Below are positions 1 through 4,942 of a stretch of 7,988 bases of DNA, piece by piece. The translations under genes and the position numbers were made by a program. Location: the NCBI GenBank assembly GCA_934630555.1, contig CAKTXB010000081.1, forward strand, positions 1-7,988, read 5' to 3'. How positions within the stretch are numbered: the stretch's first letter is position 1; each line of letters opens with the position of its first letter. Below the pieces are notes generated by a model. That model did not search any database. It was not told the DNA's origin and saw only the letters and a list, made by a program, of their open reading frames with translations. The stretch comes from an uncultured Oscillospiraceae bacterium. GTDB taxonomy: Bacteria; Bacillota; Clostridia; Oscillospirales; Oscillospiraceae.

Positions 1-22
1 CTTCAGGGGCTGCGTCTGTATA

Positions 23-39
23 AAGCCCTTCTAGGGCTT
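23..39 (-). other. Small hairpin downstream of the coiled-coil gene
   Basis: The arms AAGCCC and GGGCTT (6 bp) enclose a 5-nt loop. Read on the minus strand the hairpin is followed by TATAC, so it has at most a weak U-tract. It could help end transcription of the coiled-coil gene, whose stop codon lies 35 bases upstream on that strand. The evidence is weak because the stem is short. Confidence 0.25.
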
Positions 40-43
40 ATTC

Positions 44-69
44 AAGCCTCCGGCTTAGCCGGAGGTTTT
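44..69 (+). terminator. Probable intrinsic terminator, better on the plus strand
   Basis: CCTCCGGC (47-54) pairs perfectly with GCCGGAGG (58-65) around a TTA loop. The stem can be extended outwards by a G-U and two A-U pairs, and on the plus strand TTTT follows at 66-69. This suits a plus-strand gene ending left of the window. On the minus strand the same stem is followed by CTTGAATAAG, which lacks a U-run, so it is a poor terminator for the coiled-coil gene. It may only protect that transcript's 3' end. Confidence 0.45.
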
Positions 70-73
70 GACT

Positions 74-511
74 TTATAGGATTTTCGGAAGCGGGAGGTC
101 ACGAGCGGTGTGCACTTCGTCGGCCCACTCCAAGATCGTGCCGATTTCTTCTTTCATCAAATTCTGCGATTCTTTGATTTCGACAAGCTGCGCATCGATC
201 GCGTTGAATCGGGCATCCATTGTATCGAGCCGGTTATCCATAGCATCGAAACGCGCATCCATAGCATCGAGCCGGTTATCCATAGCATCGAAACGCGCAT
301 CCATAGTATCGAGCCGGTTATCCATAGCATCGAAACGCGCATCCATAACATCGAGCCGGTCGTCTATAGCATCGAAACGCGCATCCATGGCATCGAGTCG
401 ATTGTCGATCGTATCGAGCCTTGAATCAATGGTGTTCAAGCGCGTATGAATCGGCTGCAGCATTGCACCGATCGCATTCAAGAGTTCCTGATCCGTGTTT
501 CTCACCCCCAT
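74..511 (-). CDS. Heptad-repeat coiled-coil protein, 145 aa, function unknown
   Basis: I do not recognise a named family. From about residue 21 to 132 the protein is a run of about 16 heptads of the form (I/M)-D-x-R-(L/F)-D-(A/T), with I or M at the first position and L or F at the fifth. This is the a/d pattern of a long parallel coiled coil. Units with RL and RF alternate, giving a 14-residue period. There is no signal peptide, membrane segment or cysteine. The N-terminal 20 residues and the last 13 (ending PLPKIL) lie outside the repeat. Similar low-complexity coiled coils occur in phage tail-associated proteins, Borrelia Bdr proteins and bacterial cytoskeletal or adhesion stalks, so similarity alone does not give a function. 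A consensus promoter lies just upstream. The ATG at 511 has no clear Shine-Dalgarno sequence. The in-frame TTG at residue 11, preceded by AGGA, is an alternative start. Confidence 0.7.
   Translation of the reverse strand: MGVRNTDQELLNAIGAMLQPIHTRLNTIDSRLDTIDNRLDAMDARFDAIDDRLDVMDARFDAMDNRLDTMDARFDAMDNRLDAMDARFDAMDNRLDTMDARFNAIDAQLVEIKESQNLMKEEIGTILEWADEVHTARDLPLPKIL
188..439 (-). repeat. 42-bp tandem repeat inside the coiled-coil gene
   Basis: Four near-identical 42-bp units lie at 230-271, 272-313, 314-355 and 356-397. The first three differ from one another by about one base each; the fourth differs in its first ten bases and near the end. Degenerate units flank them at 188-229 and 398-439. 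Each unit encodes two heptads. High DNA identity, rather than only protein identity, suggests recent slippage or recombination, so the copy number may vary between strains. Confidence 0.9.
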
Positions 512-532
512 GGTATCTATCTATTTACCGCC

Positions 533-561
533 ATTATACGAGTCTGAAATTCACTTGTCAA
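533..561 (-). promoter_or_regulatory. Perfect-consensus sigma-A promoter for the coiled-coil gene
   Basis: On the minus strand TTGACA (556-561) and TATAAT (533-538) are separated by exactly 17 bp, so both hexamers match consensus. The -35 box overlaps the TGA stop of the acetate kinase gene (558-560). The predicted start of transcription is near 526, leaving a leader of only about 15 nt before the ATG at 511, with no AGGAGG in it. Confidence 0.85.
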
Positions 562-1745
562 GTGCGCTCCAGCAGAGCACGGGCTTTGCGGGCCACGACG
601 AGTTCTTCATTTGTGTCGAGCACAACGACACGTACCGGTGCGTCCTCCATAGAAATATCACTGCCGGTAACGGCGTGGCGGTTCTTTTCCCCGTCAATGC
701 GCACGCCCAGGAATTCCAGCCCGGACAGTGCCAGCGCGCGGACCGTAGGGCTGCCGCGGCCAATACCGCCGCCAAAGACGATGGCGTCCAGACCGCCCAT
801 AGCGGCCGCGTAGGAGCCGATGTACTTTTTGATGGTGTAGGCGTAGTGCAAAACAGCATTCAGCGCATCGTCATTGCCGGCCTCAGCGGCCGCTTCCACG
901 TCGCGCAGATCACCAGATACGCCGCTCATGCCAAGAAATCCGCTCTGAGTCTGGAGCATGGTTTTAATTTCGGACAGCGTCATGCCGCACGCCTCGGCAA
1001 GGTAGAAAATAATATAGGGGTCAATGTCGCCGCAGCGGTTGTTGTGCATAACACCGCACTGCAGCGAAATGCCCATGGACGTGTCGATGCTCTGCCCGTT
1101 TTTGACGGCGCAGAGGCTGCCGCTTCCACCCAGATGACAGCTTACCAGCCGCAGGTCGGTGCGGTCCAGCGCGTCGGCTGTCCACGTGGACATATATTCG
1201 TGCGACGCACCGTGGAACCCGTAGCGGTGGATGTCATATTTGCGGGAAACCTCGATGGGAATGGAATAAAGACTGGCCTCCGGCGGCATGGTCTGATGGA
1301 ATGCCGTTTCAAACGCACCAATGAGCGGTGTATCAGGCAGAAGTGCGCGGAACTGCCGGATGGCCGCCAGATAGGGCGGATTATGTGCCGGGGCGACGGA
1401 ATTGAAAGCCGCCATTTTTTCCAGCACATCCTCCGTGAGGTACTGCACACCGGAAATGCCACGGGCGTGGACGACCTTAAAGCCGACACAGGAAAGCTCC
1501 GAGAGCGAGCCGAGCACACCATTCAGCAGCTGTGCCAGCATCCGTTCAATAGCCTCCCGGTGCGTGGGGAAGGCGGCTGACTCGGAAAGATCTTCGCCGG
1601 TCGTATGGTTTTTGGCATAGAACCGGCTGACATCCTGACCGACGCGCTCCGCGCCGCCGGAGGCCAGCACGCGCTCGCCGCGTGAAAGGTCAAAAAGCTG
1701 ATATTTGAGCGAGGTACTGCCGACATTGCAGATGAGAATGTTCAT
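558..1745 (-). CDS. ackA: Acetate kinase family protein with divergent active site
   Basis: This is a full-length (395 aa; family about 400) acyl-phosphate kinase of the acetate/propionate kinase family. It would interconvert an acyl phosphate and ADP with a carboxylate and ATP in the cytosol. Conserved features are N7 in NVGSTSLK, HNPP at 121-124, FHQTMP at 149-154, RYGFHGASH at 174-182, DTSMG at 221-225, R237 in the RCGDIDP segment, and TNEE at 378-381. Aligned by eye to Methanosarcina thermophila Ack, several active-site positions differ: Arg91 is K90, Asp148 is E146, Asn211 is G207, pocket Leu122 is A120, Pro232 is L228, and GIGENS is GIGRGS. Family membership is clear, but acetate as substrate is not. 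The start ATG has AAGGAG 8 nt upstream and its own promoter. The gene lies directly after a peptidoglycan-binding gene with no terminator between them; no pta is in view. Confidence 0.85.
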   Translation of the reverse strand: MNILICNVGSTSLKYQLFDLSRGERVLASGGAERVGQDVSRFYAKNHTTGEDLSESAAFPTHREAIERMLAQLLNGVLGSLSELSCVGFKVVHARGISGVQYLTEDVLEKMAAFNSVAPAHNPPYLAAIRQFRALLPDTPLIGAFETAFHQTMPPEASLYSIPIEVSRKYDIHRYGFHGASHEYMSTWTADALDRTDLRLVSCHLGGSGSLCAVKNGQSIDTSMGISLQCGVMHNNRCGDIDPYIIFYLAEACGMTLSEIKTMLQTQSGFLGMSGVSGDLRDVEAAAEAGNDDALNAVLHYAYTIKKYIGSYAAAMGGLDAIVFGGGIGRGSPTVRALALSGLEFLGVRIDGEKNRHAVTGSDISMEDAPVRVVVLDTNEELVVARKARALLERT

Positions 1746-1776
1746 AGAGGCTGCTCCTTCATTTGTGTTTGCAGTT

Positions 1777-1805
1777 AGTATACCAGAAATGGCGCGCTTT
1801 CACAA
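1777..1805 (-). promoter_or_regulatory. Extended -10 sigma-A promoter for the acetate kinase gene
   Basis: On the minus strand TTGTGA (1800-1805) and TATACT (1777-1782) are spaced 17 bp apart, and TGG precedes the -10 box, forming the extended TGn element. The -35 box contains the TGA stop codon (1800-1802) of the upstream peptidoglycan-binding gene. An AAGGAG ribosome site follows at 1754-1759. Confidence 0.75.
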
Positions 1806-2333
1806 TGGCCTTGTGCCGTCGCCGGCCACAAGGCGGTAGAGGGCCGAGAGGTATGTCCAGTCCAGCTGACAGATCGTACCGGTAACAGGCAGCGCAGATT
1901 TTTCCTGCAGCCAGCGTATGGCGGCAACGGAGGCAGCGTCATGTACGCCGGTGACAGCCAGCTGCGGCGCAGCCGGGAAAAAACCACCGATGGCCACCAG
2001 CATGGACTGAATGGGATATAGGTGCGTATTTGACTCCCCGGGGCGGATGACCTGTTCCGGCTGCCAGACGATGTGCAGCGGTGTGGCAGGGGCGTAGGAC
2101 GGTTGGGCATTGTGATAGGCGTTTACGATGTGCAGCCATGTGGTGTGGTCGGTTTGCCCGGTGACGGGAAGGCCATGCGCGCGCTGAAAGGCAGATACGC
2201 TTTGCACGGTCGCCGCGCCGTAGATGCCATCCGGCGTGACAGATGGAACACCAGCTTCAGCGCGGGCAATGAGCATCAGCATGGTTTGCAGGCTGAGAAT
2301 GGGGGCGCCAATAAAGCGGGCGGCTTCGTTCAT
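1800..2333 (-). CDS. Two-repeat peptidoglycan-binding protein, 177 aa
   Basis: The protein consists of two copies of the three-helix peptidoglycan-binding (PG_binding_1) fold. Repeat 1 covers about residues 8-70, with the signature D-G-I-Y-G followed by AFQRAHGLPVTGQ. Repeat 2 covers about 95-170, with GVHDAASVAAIRWLQ and LPVTG. No catalytic domain, signal peptide or membrane helix is visible, so it is a binding module only. The ATG overlaps the stop of the upstream SpoIID-like gene as ATGA (2330-2333), with AGGAGGTG just before it, so the two are translationally coupled and presumably work together. It looks like a split-off continuation of its neighbour, which carries two such repeats of its own. 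Lack of an export signal suggests a role inside the developing spore or mother cell, or release by lysis; that is inference. Confidence 0.8.
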   Translation of the reverse strand: MNEAARFIGAPILSLQTMLMLIARAEAGVPSVTPDGIYGAATVQSVSAFQRAHGLPVTGQTDHTTWLHIVNAYHNAQPSYAPATPLHIVWQPEQVIRPGESNTHLYPIQSMLVAIGGFFPAAPQLAVTGVHDAASVAAIRWLQEKSALPVTGTICQLDWTYLSALYRLVAGDGTRPL

Positions 2334-3529
2334 ACAGACACCTCCTGATCCTGCGCACCAGACTCCAGCGGCTGGCCGGGAAACTGCACAAAACGCGTGG
2401 TTTCCGCATAGCTGGCGGGATTTACCCCATCATAGGGGAACAGCGCGTCGCTGGAAAAAATGACGGACTCAATGGAGGCATACTGCCGGTAGAGAGCATC
2501 CCACGTTTCAGAGGTGACAACGCCGGTAACCGCCTCGTCAAGATACGTTTGAAACGCGGCGACGGCCTGTTCTGTTTCAGCATCATATATGCCTGTCTGC
2601 GCGATGACGGGCAGCTGCGGAATGAACTGGCCAATGACGCGCAGCAGATACTGCAGCACGAGCACACCGCTACCGCTGTCACCGCGCTGCAGTTCCCCGG
2701 GGAACTGAAAGTCCGCGACCGTGTAGTTCTGACCCGCAGACTGCAATTCGGCCAGATCCCGGATGGCAACATAGATACGGACGATCTGATACCACGTAGC
2801 CCGGCCGACAATGCCATCGACTGTCAGCGAAAAGATGGACTGAAACGCACGTACCGCGTTTTCCATGGCCTCGCCGAACAGATTGCTGACGGGAATTTTA
2901 GGAATGGCCGGGTAGTTCTGCGAGATACGGTTGAGCGCGACCTGCAAAAAGCCGACATACGGCCCAATCGAGCTGCGGCGCAGCGGCGTGCCAGGATAGG
3001 ACTCTGCGCCGGAGCGGACAGGCGCGTTGACGACCAGTTCAATATCGTCGCCATAGTATGAGCGCAGGATCTCCACGCTGTCCAGCCCCGCCTGTGCCTG
3101 CTCCTGTGAGCCCCATTGACTCAGGCCGTCACATGTGGAGGTCGTGCCGTTGCAGAACTTGGCCGCAAGCGGCTCCAAAAAGCCCTGCCGGCGAATATAG
3201 TCGTCGAACAGTTCATCTACCAGCTCAGAAATGTTTTCATAAATACTGCGGCCGTTTATGTACTTCTGGTCATAGGCCGTGGTATTGGTGATGTCAAAGT
3301 CGTAGCCGCGGCTGCGATAGTACTCGGTGTAGACCCGGTTGAGCGCATAGGACACAATGGCAAATGTGTTGGCCCGCAGCGCGGCAATATCCCATGTGGG
3401 AAAAATTTCGCTGGACACAACATTTTTGATATAATCGGCAAACGGCACGGTGACGTTTGCCGCGTCAGCGTCCGGCAGGCCGAGGTGAACGGTGATGGTC
3501 TCGGGAATGTAGGGCGGAACAAAAACCAT
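2330..3529 (-). CDS. SpoIID/LytB-like domain protein with two peptidoglycan-binding repeats
   Basis: The N-terminal part (about 25-165) resembles the SpoIID/LytB fold. It has VPFADYIKNVVSSEIFPTW (28-46), matching the SpoIID region that holds the catalytic glutamate (here E41), then ALRANTFAIVSYALNRV, FDITNTTAYDQ, and a GLSQWGSQEQAQAG segment corresponding to the MSQYGA region of SpoIID. SpoIID is a lytic transglycosylase for engulfment. Two cysteines (C126, C133) sit near the place where some clostridial SpoIID proteins bind zinc. Two PG_binding_1 repeats follow at about 190-252 and 278-350. Unlike classical SpoIID there is no N-terminal membrane anchor or signal peptide. I chose the ATG at 3529 because AAGGAGG lies 5 nt upstream and the SpoIID similarity begins there; further upstream the frame only mirrors the preceding gene. 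It is the middle gene of a three-gene cassette. Exact function is unknown. Confidence 0.8.
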   Translation of the reverse strand: MVFVPPYIPETITVHLGLPDADAANVTVPFADYIKNVVSSEIFPTWDIAALRANTFAIVSYALNRVYTEYYRSRGYDFDITNTTAYDQKYINGRSIYENISELVDELFDDYIRRQGFLEPLAAKFCNGTTSTCDGLSQWGSQEQAQAGLDSVEILRSYYGDDIELVVNAPVRSGAESYPGTPLRRSSIGPYVGFLQVALNRISQNYPAIPKIPVSNLFGEAMENAVRAFQSIFSLTVDGIVGRATWYQIVRIYVAIRDLAELQSAGQNYTVADFQFPGELQRGDSGSGVLVLQYLLRVIGQFIPQLPVIAQTGIYDAETEQAVAAFQTYLDEAVTGVVTSETWDALYRQYASIESVIFSSDALFPYDGVNPASYAETTRFVQFPGQPLESGAQDQEVSV

Positions 3530-3539
3530 GATGGCCTCC

Positions 3540-3929
3540 TTACAGTGTCTGGGCCGGGGTGTCAAAGACTTCTGTGCGGTCGTAGACCTCCGGCAGGCCG
3601 GCGGTGGGGATGAGCTGCAGCTCCTGCACAGTTTGGATGCCTGTAAAGATCTGCGCGCCGCGTACAAGCACACGGTCGTAGTCCACAATGTCCGCCAGCA
3701 CGCTGACGACGGTATAGGGCTGTTTGCCGGCAGAGGAAATGTTGGCGGAATCCAGCGCGGGTGTGTCAATGGGGAGCGGATCGGTCAGACCATCGTAGTT
3801 TGTCATGCGCAGCCCCAACAGCTCCTGCGTGCCGTCCGGGGCGGCTTTGTAAAACGCAACGGCTGCGTCGCGCAGCGGAATACGCGCGCTGGAGGTGTAA
3901 ACACGCGCAACGATCGTACCCTGCGGGAT
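3540..3929 (-). CDS. Small beta-domain protein (carboxypeptidase-regulatory-like), apparent ATC start
   Basis: Starting at the ATC codon at 3929 the protein has 129 residues. It begins PQGTIVARVYTSS, and its pattern resembles a transthyretin/carboxypeptidase-regulatory beta-sandwich: alternating strands, a TNYDGLTDPLPIDTP turn, PYTVVSVLADIVDYDRV, and an IFTGIQTVQELQLIP end strand. The similarity is by general pattern. Small proteins of this type accompany SpoIID-like/peptidoglycan-binding genes in Clostridia as far as I recall. A strong AAAGGAGG lies 8 nt before the ATC, and an in-frame stop lies just upstream of it, so no ATG, GTG or TTG can start the full domain. The first conventional starts are TTG at 3818 and ATG at 3806, which would remove about a third of the domain and have no comparable ribosome site. 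The stop TAA overlaps the ribosome site of the next gene. Confidence 0.6.
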   Translation of the reverse strand: MPQGTIVARVYTSSARIPLRDAAVAFYKAAPDGTQELLGLRMTNYDGLTDPLPIDTPALDSANISSAGKQPYTVVSVLADIVDYDRVLVRGAQIFTGIQTVQELQLIPTAGLPEVYDRTEVFDTPAQTL

Positions 3930-3937
3930 AGGCGTCG

Positions 3938-3945
3938 CCTCCTTT
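3938..3945 (-). promoter_or_regulatory. Strong Shine-Dalgarno that fixes the ATC start
   Basis: AAAGGAGG on the minus strand lies 8 nt upstream of ATC CCG CAG GGT at 3929. No ATG, GTG or TTG lies at a usable distance in the frame of the following protein. The site argues that translation does or did begin at position 3929. Confidence 0.7.
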
Positions 3946-3959
3946 CAAAATGCTCGTTT

Positions 3960-3987
3960 CAGGATATGCGCGGATTGCCTGAATGGT
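3960..3987 (-). promoter_or_regulatory. Possible sporulation-type (sigma-K-like) promoter
   Basis: On the minus strand an AC dinucleotide (3986-3987) is followed after 17 bp by CATATCCTG (3960-3968), which partly resembles the sigma-K pattern AC-N16/17-CATANNNTA. It lies between the thiT terminator and the first gene of the SpoIID-like cassette. No convincing sigma-A promoter is visible in that gap. The match is short and could be chance. Confidence 0.2.
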
Positions 3988-3997
3988 GCATAGACGC

Positions 3998-4034
3998 AAA
4001 AAAAGGACGGGCCGCCTTTGCAGACGGCCCGTCC
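3998..4034 (-). terminator. Intrinsic terminator of thiT
   Basis: On the minus strand GGACGGGCCG and CGGCCCGTCC form a perfect 10-bp GC-rich stem (4025-4034 with 4005-4014) around a 10-nt loop, followed by seven U residues (4004-3998). It lies about 50 bases after the thiT stop and separates thiT from the SpoIID-like cassette. Confidence 0.92.
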
Positions 4035-4049
4035 GGGGAGAGGGGAGAG

Positions 4050-4069
4050 GGATACTGCGGACAGTATCC
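4050..4069 (-). other. Perfect 8-bp hairpin after the thiT stop
   Basis: GGATACTG and CAGTATCC enclose a 4-nt loop (4058-4061). The hairpin lies 16 bases after the thiT stop. A pyrimidine-only stretch on the minus strand (4049-4035) joins it to the terminator. No U-tract follows, so it is not a terminator by itself; it may be a 3'-end stabilising stem. Confidence 0.5.
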
Positions 4070-4085
4070 GGATAAACAGAGCATG

Positions 4086-4637
4086 TTACTGCGCGTCAGC
4101 AGCAACGAGGAATTTCTTCATCGGCTTTTGCAGCAGCGCCAGAATGACCAGGCAGAGCACAAGATCAATGAGCATATAGCTGCCGTTATACACGAGCGAG
4201 TAGAGCCACGGGTTCGTAAAGGTAGTGTTGAACAGCTCCGTGGGGGCGTAGATGCGGTACACGGTGACGCCGCTGATGAAGTGCACGAGGAAGCGCGCCG
4301 CGCACGCCACGACCGCGCCGATGTAAAGACCGCCCTTCATCTTGCGGAAGAACGTACCGACGAAGAGAACGGAAAATGCCAGCAGGTAGTCCAAAATCAT
4401 GGACGTCGGTCCCCAGGCATACGCGCCGTCAAAGATGAGCTGCAGCAGACCGTAGGCAAAGCAGGCAAGGAAGCTCGGCTTCCAGCCCCAGCGGTAGCAG
4501 AAGATGAACAGCGGGAGCATACCGATACACACGCTGCCGCCCTGCGGCAGCTCCATGAGCTTGACATAGCTCAGCGCCGTGGCCAGTGCGACCATAACAG
4601 CGCCTTCGCACAGGGCATGAAGGTTGTTGTTTTTCAC
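4086..4637 (-). CDS. thiT: Thiamine-specific ECF transporter S component ThiT
   Basis: ThiT is the thiamine-binding membrane subunit of an energy-coupling-factor importer; it works with the shared EcfT and EcfA ATPases, which are not in this window. The 183-residue length fits the family (about 180-190). The sequence shows about six hydrophobic segments. Family-typical stretches include LPQGGSV (30-36), LPLFIFCYRWG (41-51), YGLLQLIFDG (62-71), RFLVHFISG (115-123, H119 probably in the thiamine site) and YNGSYM (150-155, N151). The GTG at 4637 was chosen because AGAGGA lies a few bases upstream and the family similarity begins there. A farther upstream ATG at 4721 lies inside the riboswitch terminator hairpin and can be dismissed. 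Expression is governed by the TPP riboswitch in the leader, and a strong terminator follows the gene. It lies divergent from thiN, forming a thiamine salvage pair. Confidence 0.93.
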   Translation of the reverse strand: MKNNNLHALCEGAVMVALATALSYVKLMELPQGGSVCIGMLPLFIFCYRWGWKPSFLACFAYGLLQLIFDGAYAWGPTSMILDYLLAFSVLFVGTFFRKMKGGLYIGAVVACAARFLVHFISGVTVYRIYAPTELFNTTFTNPWLYSLVYNGSYMLIDLVLCLVILALLQKPMKKFLVAADAQ

Positions 4638-4692
4638 GTTTTTTCCTCTTTTCTGAAAAATCAACTCCCCTGCCGGGAAACGGGTGCGTGGG

Positions 4693-4726
4693 AAAACAAA
4701 AGCCGCATTGCAGCCTCGCAATGCGG
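4693..4726 (-). terminator. Regulatory terminator of the TPP riboswitch
   Basis: On the minus strand CCGCATTGC (4726-4718) and GCAATGCGG (4711-4703) form a perfect 9-bp stem with a 6-nt loop, followed by CTTTTGTTTT. The 5' arm (CGCATT, 4725-4720) is complementary to AATGCG (4746-4741) at the 3' edge of the aptamer, which provides the competing antiterminator. Confidence 0.9.
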
Positions 4727-4743
4727 TAAGGGATTATACTCGC

Positions 4744-4835
4744 ATTCCTACGCCGGCATTATCCGGATCAGGTATCAGGGTTCGGACGAACGTCCATCTC
4801 AGCCGGCCGATCAACGGGCCAGCACCCCTTGGAAT
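4744..4835 (-). ncRNA. TPP riboswitch (THI element) aptamer upstream of thiT
   Basis: The minus strand carries the conserved TPP aptamer core: GGGGTGC (4828-4822), GGCTGAGAT, GAACCCTGA, and then ACCTGATCCGGATAATGCCGG with CGTAGGA closing it. P1 is ATTCC (4835-4831) with GGAAT (4748-4744). GGCC arms form the optional P3a hairpin. CCGG arms flanking ATAATG form the pyrophosphate-sensing helix. TPP binding stabilises P1, which takes the AAT of the antiterminator, frees the terminator and so switches thiT off. The mechanism is inferred from base complementarity. Confidence 0.96.
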
Positions 4836-4845
4836 TGTTGTACTT

Positions 4846-4873
4846 AGTATAGCATATTGGGAGAAAAAGTCAA
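4846..4873 (-). promoter_or_regulatory. Sigma-A promoter of the riboswitch-thiT transcript
   Basis: On the minus strand TTGACT (4868-4873) and TATACT (4846-4851) are spaced 16 bp apart, and TGC precedes the -10 box (extended -10). The predicted transcript starts near 4839, just before the aptamer, giving a leader of about 200 nt. Confidence 0.8.
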
Positions 4874-4880
4874 GCATTTG

Positions 4881-4909
4881 TTGCAATGTGCCGTTTTGTA
4901 GGGTAAAAT
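4881..4909 (+). promoter_or_regulatory. Sigma-A promoter of thiN
   Basis: TTGCAA (4881-4886) and TAAAAT (4904-4909) are separated by 17 bp on the plus strand. Its -35 box lies only 7 bp from the -35 box of the divergent thiT promoter. The thiN leader is about 27 nt, too short for a riboswitch. Confidence 0.65.
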
Positions 4910-4942
4910 AAAGAACACTTGAGCCGTGGAGGGGAGAACCGC

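Noticed and set aside
188..439. Possible CRISPR array
   Set aside because: The 42-bp units are directly adjacent with no unique spacers and encode in-frame heptads.
495..1580. Long open frame on the plus strand opposite the acetate kinase gene
   Set aside because: It is the antisense of a clear enzyme, has no family motifs and no ribosome site; it arises from high GC and codon bias.
3530..3769. N-terminal extension of the SpoIID-like protein
   Set aside because: The segment is an off-frame reading of the preceding gene, and the ATG at 3529 has AAGGAGG at good spacing.
4035..4051. Possible G-quadruplex on the plus strand
   Set aside because: Only three G-runs are close together; a fourth run of three or more at normal loop length is absent.
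4643..4721. Longer thiT starting at the ATG at 4721
   Set aside because: The extra codons come from the riboswitch terminator and leader, and the GTG at 4637 has the ribosome site and matches family length.
3528..4847. 439-codon open frame on the plus strand spanning the cassette, terminator and thiT
   Set aside because: It crosses a strong terminator and the riboswitch and lies opposite real genes, and its composition is not protein-like.
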